Below, piece after piece: positions 15,170 through 24,614 of a stretch of 40,784 nucleotides of DNA. Positions within the stretch are counted from its first letter, which is position 1, and every line of letters starts with the position of its first letter. Location of the stretch: positions 1-40,784 of the forward strand of contig NZ_KB904129.1 in NCBI RefSeq assembly GCF_000379945.1. The letters are read 5' to 3'. The stretch comes from Porphyromonas macacae DSM 20710 = JCM 13914. Its GTDB lineage: Bacteria; Bacteroidota; Bacteroidia; Bacteroidales; Porphyromonadaceae. Made by a program: the position numbers and the translations under genes. Under the pieces are notes generated by a model, which was not told the origin of the DNA, searched no databases, and was given only the letters and a program-made list of their open reading frames with translations.

Positions 15170-15203
15170 CAGCCATAAAATACAGAATACCGTATTGTTA
15201 GTT

Positions 15204-18005
15204 ATGGAGTATAATTTCCGTGAAATAGAGCAACGCTGGCAGAAGTACTGGCAGCAACGAGAGATTTACAAGGTAGAAGAAGACCCCTCAAAGAAACCTT
15301 TTTATATATTGGATATGTTTCCTTACCCTTCCGGGGCTGGGTTGCATGTAGGACATCCTCTGGGATATATCGCTTCTGATATTTATTCGAGATACAAGCG
15401 GTTAAGCGGTTTTAATGTGCTGCATCCCATGGGATATGACGCTTTCGGCTTGCCGGCCGAGCAGTATGCCATACAGACAGGGCAACATCCGGAAATAACA
15501 ACGGAACAAAATATACGCCGTTATCGCGAGCAGTTGGATAAGATCGGTTTCAGCTACGACTGGAGTCGTGAGGTGAGAACGTGCGACCCCGAGTATTACC
15601 ATTGGACACAATGGGTATTCATCAAAATGTTCGACTCGTATTATGATACGGAGAAACAGAAAGCTTGTCCGATAGATGAGTTGACCGGTCATCTGAATCG
15701 TTTCGGAACGGAAGGACTCCATGCCGCTTGCGGTGAGGAAGTGGAAATAACGGCAGCCCAATGGAAAACCATGGGAGAGAAGGAACAGCAGGAATTTCTT
15801 ATGAATTATCGCATTGCCTATTTGGGCGATACGATGGTTAACTGGTGTCCTTATCTGGGGACGGTGCTGGCCAATGATGAGGTAAGCGAGGGGGTGAGCG
15901 TTCGCGGGGGGCATCCTGTGGAGCAGCGTCTGATGCGCCAGTGGTGCCTGAGGGTATCGGCTTATGCCGAACGGCTGCTGAGCGGTTTGGATCAAGTGGA
16001 CTGGACCGACTCTCTGAAAGAGACGCAACGGAACTGGATAGGACGCAGTGAGGGTGCCGAGATTCACTTTGAGCTCGATCGTCCCGAGGATCCGCTGACA
16101 TTTACTGTTTTCACAACTCGTGCCGATACGGTTTTCGGAGTTACTTTTATGGTATTGGCTCCTGAAAGCGAATTGGTACAACAGGTAACGACTGCCGGTC
16201 AAAAAGAAGCTGTGGAAACTTATTTGCAGCAGACTAAACACAAAACCGAGCGTGAGCGTATTGCTGACCGGCGTGTGTCCGGCGTGTTCACCGGCGCCTG
16301 TGCCATCAACCCTTTGAATGGTAAGCGTATTCCCATCTGGATCAGCGATTATGTATTGGCCGGTTATGGAACGGGTGCTATTATGGCCGTACCGGCACAT
16401 GATACCCGGGACTTTGCTTTTGCCCGCCATTTCGATTTGCCCATCGTGCAGGTGGTCGTACCCGAAGGCGAGGAGGCAACAGACCCGGCTACCTGGGACG
16501 ATGCCAGGGACAGCAAGAGCGGTACGATGATAAACTCGGATTTTTTGAATGGTTTGCGTGTATCCGCTGCGATTGCAAAGACAAAAGAATATATTGCAGA
16601 AAAACGTTTGGGACGCATCAAGGTCAATTATCGCTTGCGCGATGCTATTTTCAGTCGCCAGCGGTATTGGGGAGAGCCCTTCCCGGTTTATTATAAAGAC
16701 GGTATCCCTTATGTTCTTTCGGAAGACAGGTTACCCCTTGTATTGCCTGAGGTCGATGCCTTTTTGCCCACCGAAAGCGGAGAGCCGCCTCTGGGAAGAG
16801 CCAAAGGTTGGCATACCCCGGAAGGGTATCCTTACGAACTGAGTACCATGCCGGGTTTTGCAGGTAGCAGCGCCTATTATCTGCGTTATATGGATCCGCA
16901 TAATCGTAAGGCTCTGGTGGGGAAGGAAAAGGATGAATACTGGCGGCACGTGGATCTTTATGTGGGAGGTACGGAGCATGCTACCGGACACCTCATTTAC
17001 AGCCGTTTTTGGGATAAGTTTTTATTCGACATCGGTTTGGTTTGTGAAGAAGAGCCGTTCCGTAAACTGGTCAATCAGGGGATGATTCAGGGACGCTCCA
17101 ATTTTGTTTACCGTATCAAGGATACGAATCGATTTGTTTCGTTCGGTTTGAAAGACCGTTATGAGGTTACTCCCATTCATGTGGATGTGAATATCGTACA
17201 CAACGATCGTTTGGATCTTGACGCCTTCAGAGCTTGGCGGCCTGAATTTGCAACGGCCGGGTTTGAGCTGGAAAATGGCGAATATATCTGCGGGTGGGCT
17301 ATCGAGAAGATGAGCAAATCCATGTTTAACGTGGTAAACCCCGATGATATCGTGGCTCGTTATGGAGCCGATACGCTTCGTCTTTATGAAATGTTTTTAG
17401 GCCCGTTGGAGCAGAGCAAACCGTGGGATACGAACGGTATCGACGGGGTGCATCGTTTCTTGAAGCGCACATGGGGGCTGTTTTACGAACAGAACAGCGA
17501 TAAGCTGCGCGTGGATGATGCCGAGCCGTCTGTCGAAGAGTTGAAAAGTCTGCATAAGCTCATACGTAAGGTGACGCAGGATATAGAACAGTTTTCGTTC
17601 AACACTTCCATATCGGCCTTTATGATTTGCGTAAACGAGTTGAGCGCTCTCAAAACCTCTTCGCGTTCGGTGCTGCGTCCTTTGCTGATACTGCTTTCGG
17701 CCTTTGCTCCCCATATTGCAGAAGAACTGTGGCATGCAACAGCTGCAGACGATGAGGAGCCGGAGAGTATCGTGAATGCACAATGGCCGCAATTCAAGGA
17801 AGAGTATCTGGTCGAAAAATCAGTGACTTACCCGGTCAGCTTCAATGGTAAAACACGTTTTACGGTCGCTTTGCCTGCCGATATGGATAAAGCCGCCGTG
17901 GAGGCTGCTGTAATGGCTTCTCCCGAAGCTGCCAAATGGCTGGAAGGGAAAGAACCGAAACGTATTATTGTGGTACCTGGACGCATTGTGAATATCGTAT
18001 TGTAA
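15204..18005 (+). CDS. leuS: Leucyl-tRNA synthetase
   Basis: This 933-residue class I aminoacyl-tRNA synthetase charges tRNA-Leu. The HIGH motif appears as HVGH at 48-51 ([16 protein letters not shown]) and KMSKS at 702-706. The CP1 editing domain lies between them, with the threonine-rich [13 protein letters not shown] and the [14 protein letters not shown] motif. An insertion before KMSKS (about 620-700, including [13 protein letters not shown]) fits the Bacteroidetes form. The anticodon-binding and C-terminal domains are complete to residue 933. The start is ATG 15204 ([16 protein letters not shown]), three codons inside the open frame, whose first codon is TTG. It is followed after 41 bases by the YitT-type gene. 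Confidence 0.97.
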   Translation: MEYNFREIEQRWQKYWQQREIYKVEEDPSKKPFYILDMFPYPSGAGLHVGHPLGYIASDIYSRYKRLSGFNVLHPMGYDAFGLPAEQYAIQTGQHPEITTEQNIRRYREQLDKIGFSYDWSREVRTCDPEYYHWTQWVFIKMFDSYYDTEKQKACPIDELTGHLNRFGTEGLHAACGEEVEITAAQWKTMGEKEQQEFLMNYRIAYLGDTMVNWCPYLGTVLANDEVSEGVSVRGGHPVEQRLMRQWCLRVSAYAERLLSGLDQVDWTDSLKETQRNWIGRSEGAEIHFELDRPEDPLTFTVFTTRADTVFGVTFMVLAPESELVQQVTTAGQKEAVETYLQQTKHKTERERIADRRVSGVFTGACAINPLNGKRIPIWISDYVLAGYGTGAIMAVPAHDTRDFAFARHFDLPIVQVVVPEGEEATDPATWDDARDSKSGTMINSDFLNGLRVSAAIAKTKEYIAEKRLGRIKVNYRLRDAIFSRQRYWGEPFPVYYKDGIPYVLSEDRLPLVLPEVDAFLPTESGEPPLGRAKGWHTPEGYPYELSTMPGFAGSSAYYLRYMDPHNRKALVGKEKDEYWRHVDLYVGGTEHATGHLIYSRFWDKFLFDIGLVCEEEPFRKLVNQGMIQGRSNFVYRIKDTNRFVSFGLKDRYEVTPIHVDVNIVHNDRLDLDAFRAWRPEFATAGFELENGEYICGWAIEKMSKSMFNVVNPDDIVARYGADTLRLYEMFLGPLEQSKPWDTNGIDGVHRFLKRTWGLFYEQNSDKLRVDDAEPSVEELKSLHKLIRKVTQDIEQFSFNTSISAFMICVNELSALKTSSRSVLRPLLILLSAFAPHIAEELWHATAADDEEPESIVNAQWPQFKEEYLVEKSVTYPVSFNGKTRFTVALPADMDKAAVEAAVMASPEAAKWLEGKEPKRIIVVPGRIVNIVL

Positions 18006-18046
18006 TCTTTTAGGAATAAATAAATCTTTATATAAGAACGAAACAA

Positions 18047-18979
18047 ATGACACCAACGATTTCGGCGCCTAAAAACAGGGCGCAAAAGGCCAAATATTTG
18101 GCGCACGACATGTTCTTCATCCTGCTCGGTATAGCTTGTTATGCTTTCGGGTGGACGGGCTTCATTCTGTCTCAGCGTATTACCACCGGAGGATTGGCCG
18201 GTATCTCTACCATCATTCATATCATAACCGGTCAGCCGGCATATATCAGTTATAATATCATCAACGTTTTTCTGCTCATCATCGCTTTGATTTTTTTGGG
18301 GTGGAAATTTTCTTTGAAAACCGTAATCGGAGTATTGCTTATTGCTCCGATGGTTACGATTGGCGAAAGTTTGTTCGGTAATCAGCCGATGCTGGCCGAT
18401 CAGCCTTTTATGGCTCTGCTTATCGGCTCCGTTTTCTGCGGACTCGGTTTGGGGCTGGTTTTCGGTGTAAACGGCAGTACGGGCGGTACGGATGTTATCG
18501 TGGCGATTATCAATAAATACAAGAATATATCACTGGGGCGTGCCATGATCATGGTAGACTTGTGTATCATTATCAGCTCCTATTTTGTTAACGTTTACTT
18601 CGCGAAAGAAACCATTTCTTCGGCTAAAGCTATCGACTTGTTGGTGTACTCGGCAGTAGAAGTGCTGTTGGTATCGCTTACGATGGACTGGTATGTCAAC
18701 AGCAACCGCCAAAGCGTTCAATTTTGGATTTTCAGCACCAAGTATGAGGAAATCAATGAGGCAATCATCAAGCGTCTCGGACGTGGTTGTACCATGCTGC
18801 ATGCAGAGGGCGGATACAGTCATCAGCCCGCTAAGGTTTTGGTGGTGGTGGTGCGTAAGCGCAATAGTTTACCCGTTTACCGCATCATTCAGGAGATAGA
18901 CCCGAAAGCTTTCGTTTCTCAAGGGGCTGTTAGGGGTGTTTACGGTGAGGGATTCGACCAAATCAGCAAATCTAAATAG
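18047..18979 (+). CDS. YitT-family membrane protein (DUF161/DUF2179)
   Basis: This 310-residue inner membrane protein has an N-terminal YitT membrane domain of about 5-6 TM segments (from about 20 to 215). Characteristic ITTGGLAG (45-52), YNIINV and NGSTGGTDVIVAIIN motifs are present. A soluble C-terminal DUF2179 domain follows (about 225-305), with RGCTMLHAEGGYS and VLVVVVRKRN. The family is widespread and its transport substrate is unknown. It follows leuS by 41 bases on the same strand and may share its transcript. A terminator-like hairpin follows at 19010. Confidence 0.88.
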   Translation: MTPTISAPKNRAQKAKYLAHDMFFILLGIACYAFGWTGFILSQRITTGGLAGISTIIHIITGQPAYISYNIINVFLLIIALIFLGWKFSLKTVIGVLLIAPMVTIGESLFGNQPMLADQPFMALLIGSVFCGLGLGLVFGVNGSTGGTDVIVAIINKYKNISLGRAMIMVDLCIIISSYFVNVYFAKETISSAKAIDLLVYSAVEVLLVSLTMDWYVNSNRQSVQFWIFSTKYEEINEAIIKRLGRGCTMLHAEGGYSHQPAKVLVVVVRKRNSLPVYRIIQEIDPKAFVSQGAVRGVYGEGFDQISKSK

Positions 18980-19009
18980 AGGCCGCGTAAGTGCGGTTGA
19001 AAAACAGGA

Positions 19010-19056
19010 AAGCCTGCTCCGGGGATTGTCTATGCAATTTTCGGAACAGGCTTTTG
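19010..19056 (+). terminator. Terminator after the YitT-type gene
   Basis: AAGCCTG-C-TCCG (19010-19021) pairs with CGGA-A-CAGGCTT (19042-19053), one mismatch, followed by TTGGTTTG. It lies about 31 bases after the stop. The next gene (19153-19698) converges from the other strand. Confidence 0.6.
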
Positions 19057-19152
19057 GTTTGTAATACCGACGATTGACGGAAATATGCGAAGAGCCGGGT
19101 AGGAAAATAATTCCTGCCGGCAGGATGATCGTTTCGTTACTGTCGACTGAGA

Positions 19153-19698
19153 TTATCCCTCACTCCTTTGTGCTTCTACTTTCGCTACGATTTCCCATTT
19201 TTCGGCATCGTTTATCTGTTCTTTTCTCCAATGGAAAGCCGTGGCAGTTATGTCGGAAAATACGTATCTCATTTTTCCGGTCGTGTTTTCGGTCAGTATG
19301 ATGTCTTTACCGGCTTTTCGGGCTGTCAGCCGGATAGCTTCACCCGTACAACCGTAGAAAATATCCCACGTCGAAGTCTTCGGATTGAATATGCGGAGCG
19401 TGGTTCCGTATTCGGCATCCGGCTGTTTGTTTGTCAACCTCTCGGCACGCGATGGAACGATGAACAAGTCTTGAATGGCCGTGCCGTCCAAAACCCGGGA
19501 GAATATCCATTCACCTTTAACCCGTCTTGGCACCATATTCTTCAGATGATCTATCCATTCGATATCCCATTTGCCAATTAAACAACTGAAATAATCGTAT
19601 TTTTCGGGTATTCGTTCACTCCTCGTTTCACTGCAAAGTGCAGTCTTGAATTCTTCCATAATTGTTTTCTTTTTTATTTTATACTGCTTGTTATCCAT
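19153..19698 (-). CDS. Conserved protein, lipocalin-like/DUF1579-type beta barrel
   Basis: This 181-residue soluble protein is predicted. Motifs such as CLIGKWDIEWIDH, VKGEWIFSRVLDGTAIQDLFIVPSR, PDAEYGTTLRIFNPKTSTWD and a strand-rich second half resemble the DUF1579/lipocalin-like proteins that bind small hydrophobic molecules. No catalytic motif is visible. The frame opens at ATG 19698, but ATG 19659 (MEEFKTALCSE) fits the usual family start better; the 13-residue basic extension between may not be translated. It is the only minus-strand gene among the right-hand plus-strand genes, set between two converging or diverging units. This suggests independent insertion or regulation, though base composition looks ordinary. 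Confidence 0.65.
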   Translation of the reverse strand: MDNKQYKIKKKTIMEEFKTALCSETRSERIPEKYDYFSCLIGKWDIEWIDHLKNMVPRRVKGEWIFSRVLDGTAIQDLFIVPSRAERLTNKQPDAEYGTTLRIFNPKTSTWDIFYGCTGEAIRLTARKAGKDIILTENTTGKMRYVFSDITATAFHWRKEQINDAEKWEIVAKVEAQRSEG

Positions 19699-20077
19699 TG
19701 TGGATTACTATTTTAGAAGTCTGTTTTTATACTGTCGGGAAGTAACAGAAGGGTGCGTACTTTATATCTCAGGTAATCCTCCCTGCAAATCTCCTCGCAG
19801 TAGCGTTCTTCTCCTGAAATTACAAAATGTGTCGAGGCAATAAAAGGTGCAGTGATAAGCAATAACCAAAATGAAGCCGAAGTCACACAGACTAAAATAG
19901 ATTGTTCGGATACGGTTTGCAATCGCTAAAAAGAGTGATTTTAGATGTTTGATATACCTGTTTTTTATGACTTTTCAATCTGCCTGCAGCCATCGACTCC
20001 CACTGCTTTTGCTTTGTTTTTTATCTGAAAGAAGCTGCCGGCTGCTTTTCCTTACCGGCTTTTATATTAAAAAGATA

Positions 20078-20109
20078 TTTGTCATAATCGTCCTAAAAGT
20101 TTATCTTTG
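20078..20109 (+). promoter_or_regulatory. Near-consensus promoter of the DUF349 gene
   Basis: TTTG (20078-20081), a 20-base spacer, then TATCTTTG (20102-20109) match both Bacteroidetes boxes exactly. Initiation is expected near 20116, giving a leader of about 130 bases to ATG 20246. The leader starts with a near-palindrome (ACTAT...ATAGT around TTTTTTATAAAAAA, 20116-20139). The gene-free stretch 19699-20245 holds this promoter and leader; its left part (19713-19922) contains only a doubtful 69-codon frame on the minus strand. Confidence 0.75.
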
Positions 20110-20245
20110 GATAAGACTATCTTTTTTATAAAAAATAGTTAAAGAGACTATTTATTAATTGATGACGAGGTCATTGCGCTTCGTGTACGGTATAACCCAC
20201 AGGAAAAGCCGTACAGCCCTTAGCCCTCTAAAATTTGATGACGAT

Positions 20246-22102
20246 ATGGAAACACCTAACATCCCTTTGAGTGAGCAAGACGAAAAAGTTCTGAACGAGC
20301 AACAGGAACAGTGCCCGGTCTCTTCTGAATCAGGAAAAGAAACGGATATTTCGGAAAAAGAATATTTGGAAACGCCTGAAGAAGAGTCTGAGGAAGAAAA
20401 TGCAGAGAATAAACGTATCATAGATTTGTCGGCTTCCGAGTTGGTGGATAAATTAGCCTTGTTGCTGCAACAGGAAATTTTACCCAAGCGTCAGCAAATA
20501 GAGTCTTTCAAATCCGCTTTTTATAAGATTAAAAGCAGAGCAGAAGAGAGTAAGGAAGAAAATCCTTCATTATTGGATGAAGTGGAAGTGAACGAGCAAC
20601 GGCTGAAAGACTTCTTAAATGTATTCAAGGAAAAACATCAGGCTTTTGTAGAAGAGCAAAACCGGCAAAAAGAACTGAATCTGGAAAAGAAGCGCAAACT
20701 TATTGCACGCTTGACGGAACTGCTTACAAGCACCGAGGAATTCGGCAAGATCAGCCCGGTCTTTCACGAAATCAGAACGGAGTGGAAGGATTGCGGTCCT
20801 GTATCGGAGCAGTTTGCCAATGAACTGCAGCGTGAATACAATGCTCTGGTCGAACAGTTCTACGATCTTAAACAAATTAACGATGAATTCCGCGAATATG
20901 ACTTCAAAAAGAATTTGGAACAAAAGCGCGAACTTATCAATGAAGCCGAGAAACTGGCCGGGGATACGGACTTCTTAAGGGCTTTCCGGGCTTTACAGGA
21001 GTTGCATCGTCAATGGCGTGAAATAGGGCCTGTGGCACGGGATTTACGCGAAGAGATATGGGCCGAATTCAAAAAATACAGTACGATAATCAACAAAAAC
21101 CATCAGGAGCATTTCGAACGTCGTAAAGAACAGGAGGAGGCCAACCTTGAGGCCAAGACAAAACTTTGCGAAGAGGTCGAACTTTTACTGACCGAGCCTG
21201 CCAATACAATTCCACAGTGGGAAGCTCTTACGAAGAAATTGTTGAAAATGCAGAATGAATGGAAACAAATCGGTTATGCTCCGAAGAAAGAAAATGAGCA
21301 AATTTATCGCCGGTTTAGAGCAGGCTGTGACCATTTCTTTGAACTCAAAAGCGAGTTTTATACGCAGATGCGTAATCAGGCAATGGCTAATCTTGAATTG
21401 AAGAGAGCTTTGCTGAAACAGGCGGAAGAACTCAAAGACAGCGAAGACTGGAAGGAAACGACCAAAAAGATGATCGAATTACAGCGTCAGTGGAAACAAA
21501 TCGGGGCTGTACCCCGTAAGTACAGCAATGATATCTGGAAGCAGTTTCAAACGGCGTGCGATCATTTCTTTGAAAGAAAGAAAGAGAGCGTCGGTGATCC
21601 GAGGGCGGAAGAGAGGAATAATCTTAAACGCAAAAAAGATATCATAGCTCAAGTTCTGGAGCTTCTTAACGAAGATGATTACGAGCAGGTAAAAAAGAAG
21701 CTCAATGAACTGAATATTGAATGGAAAACAATCGGTTTCGTTCCTTTTAAGGCAAAAGAGAAAGTGTACAACGATTACCGTAAGGCTATGGACAGCGTGT
21801 ATGACAAGTTTAAGGTAGACCGCAATCAACGCCGCTTGGAGGGCTATAGCGCCAGCATAGAGAAGCTGGAAAGCAGTAAAGGGCTTTCTGCGGAAAAGGC
21901 CAGAATGACACGTATTCTGGAAAGCATGCAGCAGGAGTTGATAACTTATCGAAACAATCTCAGTTTCTTTAATGTGAGCAGTAAAAAGGGAAGCAGTTTG
22001 GTAGAGGAAATGGAGCGCAAGAAACAGAAACTGGAAGAAGATATTGCACTCATGGAAGAAAAGATTGCTCTTATCGATGATAAAATGGAAGCTCAGGAAT
22101 AA
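20246..22102 (+). CDS. Protein with five DUF349 repeats
   Basis: This 618-residue, highly charged, mainly helical cytoplasmic protein has an acidic N-terminal segment (about 1-90). Five DUF349 units follow, each marked by a W+xxG signature: EWKDCGPV, QWREIGPV, EWKQIGYA, QWKQIGAV and EWKTIGFV. A C-terminal coiled coil (MERKKQKLEEDIALMEEKIA) ends it. DUF349 proteins are common in Bacteroidetes; function is not established, and coiled-coil scaffolding or nucleic-acid binding has been suggested. The start is ATG 20246 (METPNIPLSEQDEK); the open frame runs 29 codons further up, but that part is basic and unlike the family. It has a strong promoter and terminator, so it is a single-gene unit. Confidence 0.82.
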   Translation: METPNIPLSEQDEKVLNEQQEQCPVSSESGKETDISEKEYLETPEEESEEENAENKRIIDLSASELVDKLALLLQQEILPKRQQIESFKSAFYKIKSRAEESKEENPSLLDEVEVNEQRLKDFLNVFKEKHQAFVEEQNRQKELNLEKKRKLIARLTELLTSTEEFGKISPVFHEIRTEWKDCGPVSEQFANELQREYNALVEQFYDLKQINDEFREYDFKKNLEQKRELINEAEKLAGDTDFLRAFRALQELHRQWREIGPVARDLREEIWAEFKKYSTIINKNHQEHFERRKEQEEANLEAKTKLCEEVELLLTEPANTIPQWEALTKKLLKMQNEWKQIGYAPKKENEQIYRRFRAGCDHFFELKSEFYTQMRNQAMANLELKRALLKQAEELKDSEDWKETTKKMIELQRQWKQIGAVPRKYSNDIWKQFQTACDHFFERKKESVGDPRAEERNNLKRKKDIIAQVLELLNEDDYEQVKKKLNELNIEWKTIGFVPFKAKEKVYNDYRKAMDSVYDKFKVDRNQRRLEGYSASIEKLESSKGLSAEKARMTRILESMQQELITYRNNLSFFNVSSKKGSSLVEEMERKKQKLEEDIALMEEKIALIDDKMEAQE

Positions 22103-22150
22103 ATCGTCGAACTCAAGCGGGTTCGAGTCTGCAGCAGAAAATAGAATAGA

Positions 22151-22184
22151 CCCCGAAAGTTGGATAAGACTTTCGGGGCTTATT
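22151..22184 (+). terminator. Terminator after the DUF349 gene
   Basis: CCCCGAAAGT (22151-22160) and ACTTTCGGGG (22169-22178) form a perfect 10-bp stem with an 8-base loop, followed by CTTATTG. It lies 49 bases after the stop. A second small palindrome, CCCGAT-GT-ATCGGG, follows at 22241-22254. Confidence 0.7.
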
Positions 22185-22271
22185 GTAAAACCGGAAAACC
22201 TCGTTTTTGTTATGAATAAATCGCACCTTTTTGGAGCAATCCCGATGTATCGGGGCAGATGCTAAAATTCG

Positions 22272-22279
22272 TATATTTG
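22272..22279 (+). promoter_or_regulatory. Probable -7 box for dusB
   Basis: TATATTTG matches TAnnTTTG, 43 bases before the dusB ATG. No TTTG is found 19-21 bases upstream, so only half of the consensus is supported. The CCCGAT/ATCGGG hairpin (22241-22254) occupies the -33 region. Confidence 0.4.
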
Positions 22280-22322
22280 TACTCCGATTTTAACACCTGT
22301 TACAGATAGCCGTATTTGATTA

Positions 22323-23330
22323 ATGAGAATCAGGGATATAGACCTTGGCAAGGAGCCGGTGCTTTTGGCTCCGATGGAAGATATTACCGACATAGCTTTC
22401 AGGCAGCTATGTAAGAGGCTTGGTGCCGATATGGTTTACTCGGAATTTCTCAGTGCAGATGCTCTTATACGTAATATAACCGGTACGACTCGAAAGCTGA
22501 TAATCAACGATGAAGAGCGTCCGGTGGCAATACAGATATATGGGAGAGATACGGATACGATGGTGGAGGCTGCGAAGATCGTGGAGGAAGCGCATCCCGA
22601 TGTTTTGGATATAAATTTCGGATGCCCTGTAAAACGGGTTGCCGGGAAAGGAGCCGGTAGCGGTATGCTTCGTAACATACCTTTAATGCTCGAAATAACC
22701 AAACAGGTTGTGAAAGCAGTAAAGCTGCCGGTAACCGTAAAGACCAGACTGGGTTGGGATGCCAATAGTATTATAATTGAAGATCTTGCGGAGCAGTTGC
22801 AGGATTGCGGTATAGAGGCTTTAACCATTCATGGACGCACGCGTGCTCAGATGTATACGGGCCGGGCAGACTGGGAGCCGATAGGCCGTGTGAAATCGAA
22901 CCCCAGAATTCATATCCCGATAATTGGCAATGGCGATATTGCAACTCCTCAACAGGCACGCCATGCTTTTAATGTTTACGGTGTAGATGCCATTATGGTG
23001 GGGCGTGCTTCAATAGGCAGACCGTGGGTCTTTCAGGAAATTAAACATTATCTGGAACATGGAGAGCTCCCGGCCTCTCGTGATGTGGCCTTTTATATGG
23101 ATATCCTTCGTTGTCTGGTGGACAATAACATCGATAAACTGGATGAAAGACGGGGAGTACTTCATAGCCGGAGGCATATTGCAGCCAGCCCGCTATTCAA
23201 GGGTATCCCTGATTTTAAGTCGCTCAAAGTTTCGATGCTTCGTGCTCCGACAAGAGCGGAGCTGATGGAGTATATGGAACAGGCGCAAACCATACTCGAA
23301 GAGATTGAAAAGAATAAAAAGATAGAATAA
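22323..23330 (+). CDS. dusB: tRNA-dihydrouridine synthase (DusB-like)
   Basis: This 335-residue FMN-dependent enzyme reduces uridine to dihydrouridine in tRNA D-loops. It is a TIM barrel plus a C-terminal helical tRNA-binding domain. LLAPMEDITDIAFR (14-27) is the FMN-binding start, and DINFGCPVKRVAGKGAGS carries the catalytic cysteine C101. VTVKTRLGW holds K140, TIHGRTRAQMYTGRADW is the conserved histidine block, and NGDIATPQQA with VDAIMVGRASIGRPW form the phosphate-binding end. Placement in the B subgroup is by general likeness only. It is probably transcribed alone; 54 bases separate it from the next lipoprotein gene. Confidence 0.93.
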   Translation: MRIRDIDLGKEPVLLAPMEDITDIAFRQLCKRLGADMVYSEFLSADALIRNITGTTRKLIINDEERPVAIQIYGRDTDTMVEAAKIVEEAHPDVLDINFGCPVKRVAGKGAGSGMLRNIPLMLEITKQVVKAVKLPVTVKTRLGWDANSIIIEDLAEQLQDCGIEALTIHGRTRAQMYTGRADWEPIGRVKSNPRIHIPIIGNGDIATPQQARHAFNVYGVDAIMVGRASIGRPWVFQEIKHYLEHGELPASRDVAFYMDILRCLVDNNIDKLDERRGVLHSRRHIAASPLFKGIPDFKSLKVSMLRAPTRAELMEYMEQAQTILEEIEKNKKIE

Positions 23331-23384
23331 AAAAAGACCTGAACCGTTAATATTATAAATCGATAATCCGTTTACCGCAGAATT

Positions 23385-24524
23385 ATGTTGTTGAAAAAGT
23401 TTATCATATCCGTCTCTTTCTTATCCGTGCTTTTATGCAGTTGCTCTGGAGGATCAAAACAGTTTGTTGTGGAAGGCAAAGTCACGGATGCCGCAGGCTG
23501 TACTTTGTTTATGGAAGAAGTTGGCACCGGTAATGTGGTGTCTTTGGATTCTGTTGTTTTGAATGAATCGGGGGAATTCAGATTTGTTCATGACGGTTCT
23601 TATTTCCCTATGTTTTACCGGTTGCGGCTCAATGGCGATGCTATTTCTTTTTCTGCAGATTCGATTACCCATTTGATCATAAAGGCATCCGGACATAACT
23701 TTTTTACCGGATATGAGCTGGTGGAATCGGATCAGGCAAACAGGCAGATTCAGGATATTGCCTACAAACGGTATAATACGGATTGCCGCATAGACAGTTT
23801 GGTTAGTTTATACGCTACGGGACTGATAGGTCCGGACAGTCTGAATAATATGGTGGGAGAAATCGCTGCTCAGTTCAAGAAAGAGATGACAACGCGTTAT
23901 ATATATGTGGATCCTAAAAGTCCGGCATCTTATTTTGCTTTGTTTCAAAAGAAGAACGGTGTTATGTATTTTGATGCGGAGGATAAGATGGATTCGCGTG
24001 CCTTTGCGGCCGTAGCTACTTCTTTCGACGCATTTTATCCGAATGCTCCGTATACTCCGTTTCTGAAAGATATTGCATTGAAATCGATAAAGACCACACG
24101 GCAGAAAGAAGCGCTGAAGGAGCACTTGCGCCAATTGGAGACTATTGCTCCGATCGCTTTCCCTGAAATCGAACTGCAAAACAGTCATGGGGAAAAAGTA
24201 AGTTTGACAAAAGTTGCGGAGAGAAACAGGCGAACACTTATCTGCATTACGGCTTATTCCGGAAACTGGTCTCCTGCTCTGGTAAGAACTTTGAGGGATA
24301 TGTACAGCAAAAAAGATACTTATAACCTCGAAATATATGAGGTTTCTGAAGATAAGGATATCTATTATTGGCGTAATGCCTCGAGAACGCTGCCTTGGAT
24401 TTGTGTTTTTGATCCGGATAATTCGGTTGTCGGGAAATATAATTTGAAGCAATTGCCTTCATTCTTTTTAATTAAAGATGGGGTATTGCATATTCTTTCT
24501 TCTCCGGAGGAAGCATTGTTGTAA
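23385..24524 (+). CDS. DUF4369/thioredoxin-like lipoprotein without CxxC
   Basis: This 379-residue exported lipoprotein has a signal peptide with a lipobox near LLCSC, so the lipid anchor is C18 or C20. A beta-rich DUF4369 domain follows (about 25-125: FVVEGKVTDAAGCTLFME), then a helical linker and a C-terminal thioredoxin/AhpC-type domain (from about 255: PEIELQNSHGEKVSLTKV). The place where CxxC is expected reads AYSGNWSPAL, so the active cysteines are missing, while LKQLPSFFLIKDG keeps the cis-proline. Bacteroidetes carry many DUF4369-thioredoxin proteins, most with active CxxC. This one is likely a redox-inactive member acting in the periplasm or at the membrane. Confidence 0.8.
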   Translation: MLLKKFIISVSFLSVLLCSCSGGSKQFVVEGKVTDAAGCTLFMEEVGTGNVVSLDSVVLNESGEFRFVHDGSYFPMFYRLRLNGDAISFSADSITHLIIKASGHNFFTGYELVESDQANRQIQDIAYKRYNTDCRIDSLVSLYATGLIGPDSLNNMVGEIAAQFKKEMTTRYIYVDPKSPASYFALFQKKNGVMYFDAEDKMDSRAFAAVATSFDAFYPNAPYTPFLKDIALKSIKTTRQKEALKEHLRQLETIAPIAFPEIELQNSHGEKVSLTKVAERNRRTLICITAYSGNWSPALVRTLRDMYSKKDTYNLEIYEVSEDKDIYYWRNASRTLPWICVFDPDNSVVGKYNLKQLPSFFLIKDGVLHILSSPEEALL

Positions 24525-24580
24525 GGTTTTTTGCAGAAAGGCTCTATTACCTGATTCCGGAAGGATACGCTAATATTTAG

Positions 24581-24588
24581 TATCTTTG
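24581..24588 (+). promoter_or_regulatory. Probable -7 box for the glycogen-synthase-like/DUF4270 pair
   Basis: TATCTTTG is an exact TAnnTTTG match, 27 bases before the ATG at 24615. The -33 region is weak (TTCC near 24555). Confidence 0.5.
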
Positions 24589-24614
24589 TAGCTAAGAGTA
24601 AAAGAAAAATAAGA

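Noticed and set aside
15402-16430. 342-codon open frame antisense to leuS
   Set aside because: It lies fully opposite a strongly conserved leuS region and its product shows no domain or sensible composition; it is a codon-bias shadow.
19713-19922. 69-codon frame on the minus strand with one hydrophobic segment
   Set aside because: No recognisable family, no promoter boxes, no clear ribosome binding signal and no coupling to neighbours. It could be a decayed gene, but the evidence is too thin to list it as one.
22115-22132. tRNA T-arm-like GCGGGTTCGAGTCTGC
   Set aside because: The stem does not close with five pairs and no acceptor, D-arm or anticodon arm can be built; upstream sequence is the end of the DUF349 gene. 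Not a tRNA, and no attachment-site partner is seen.
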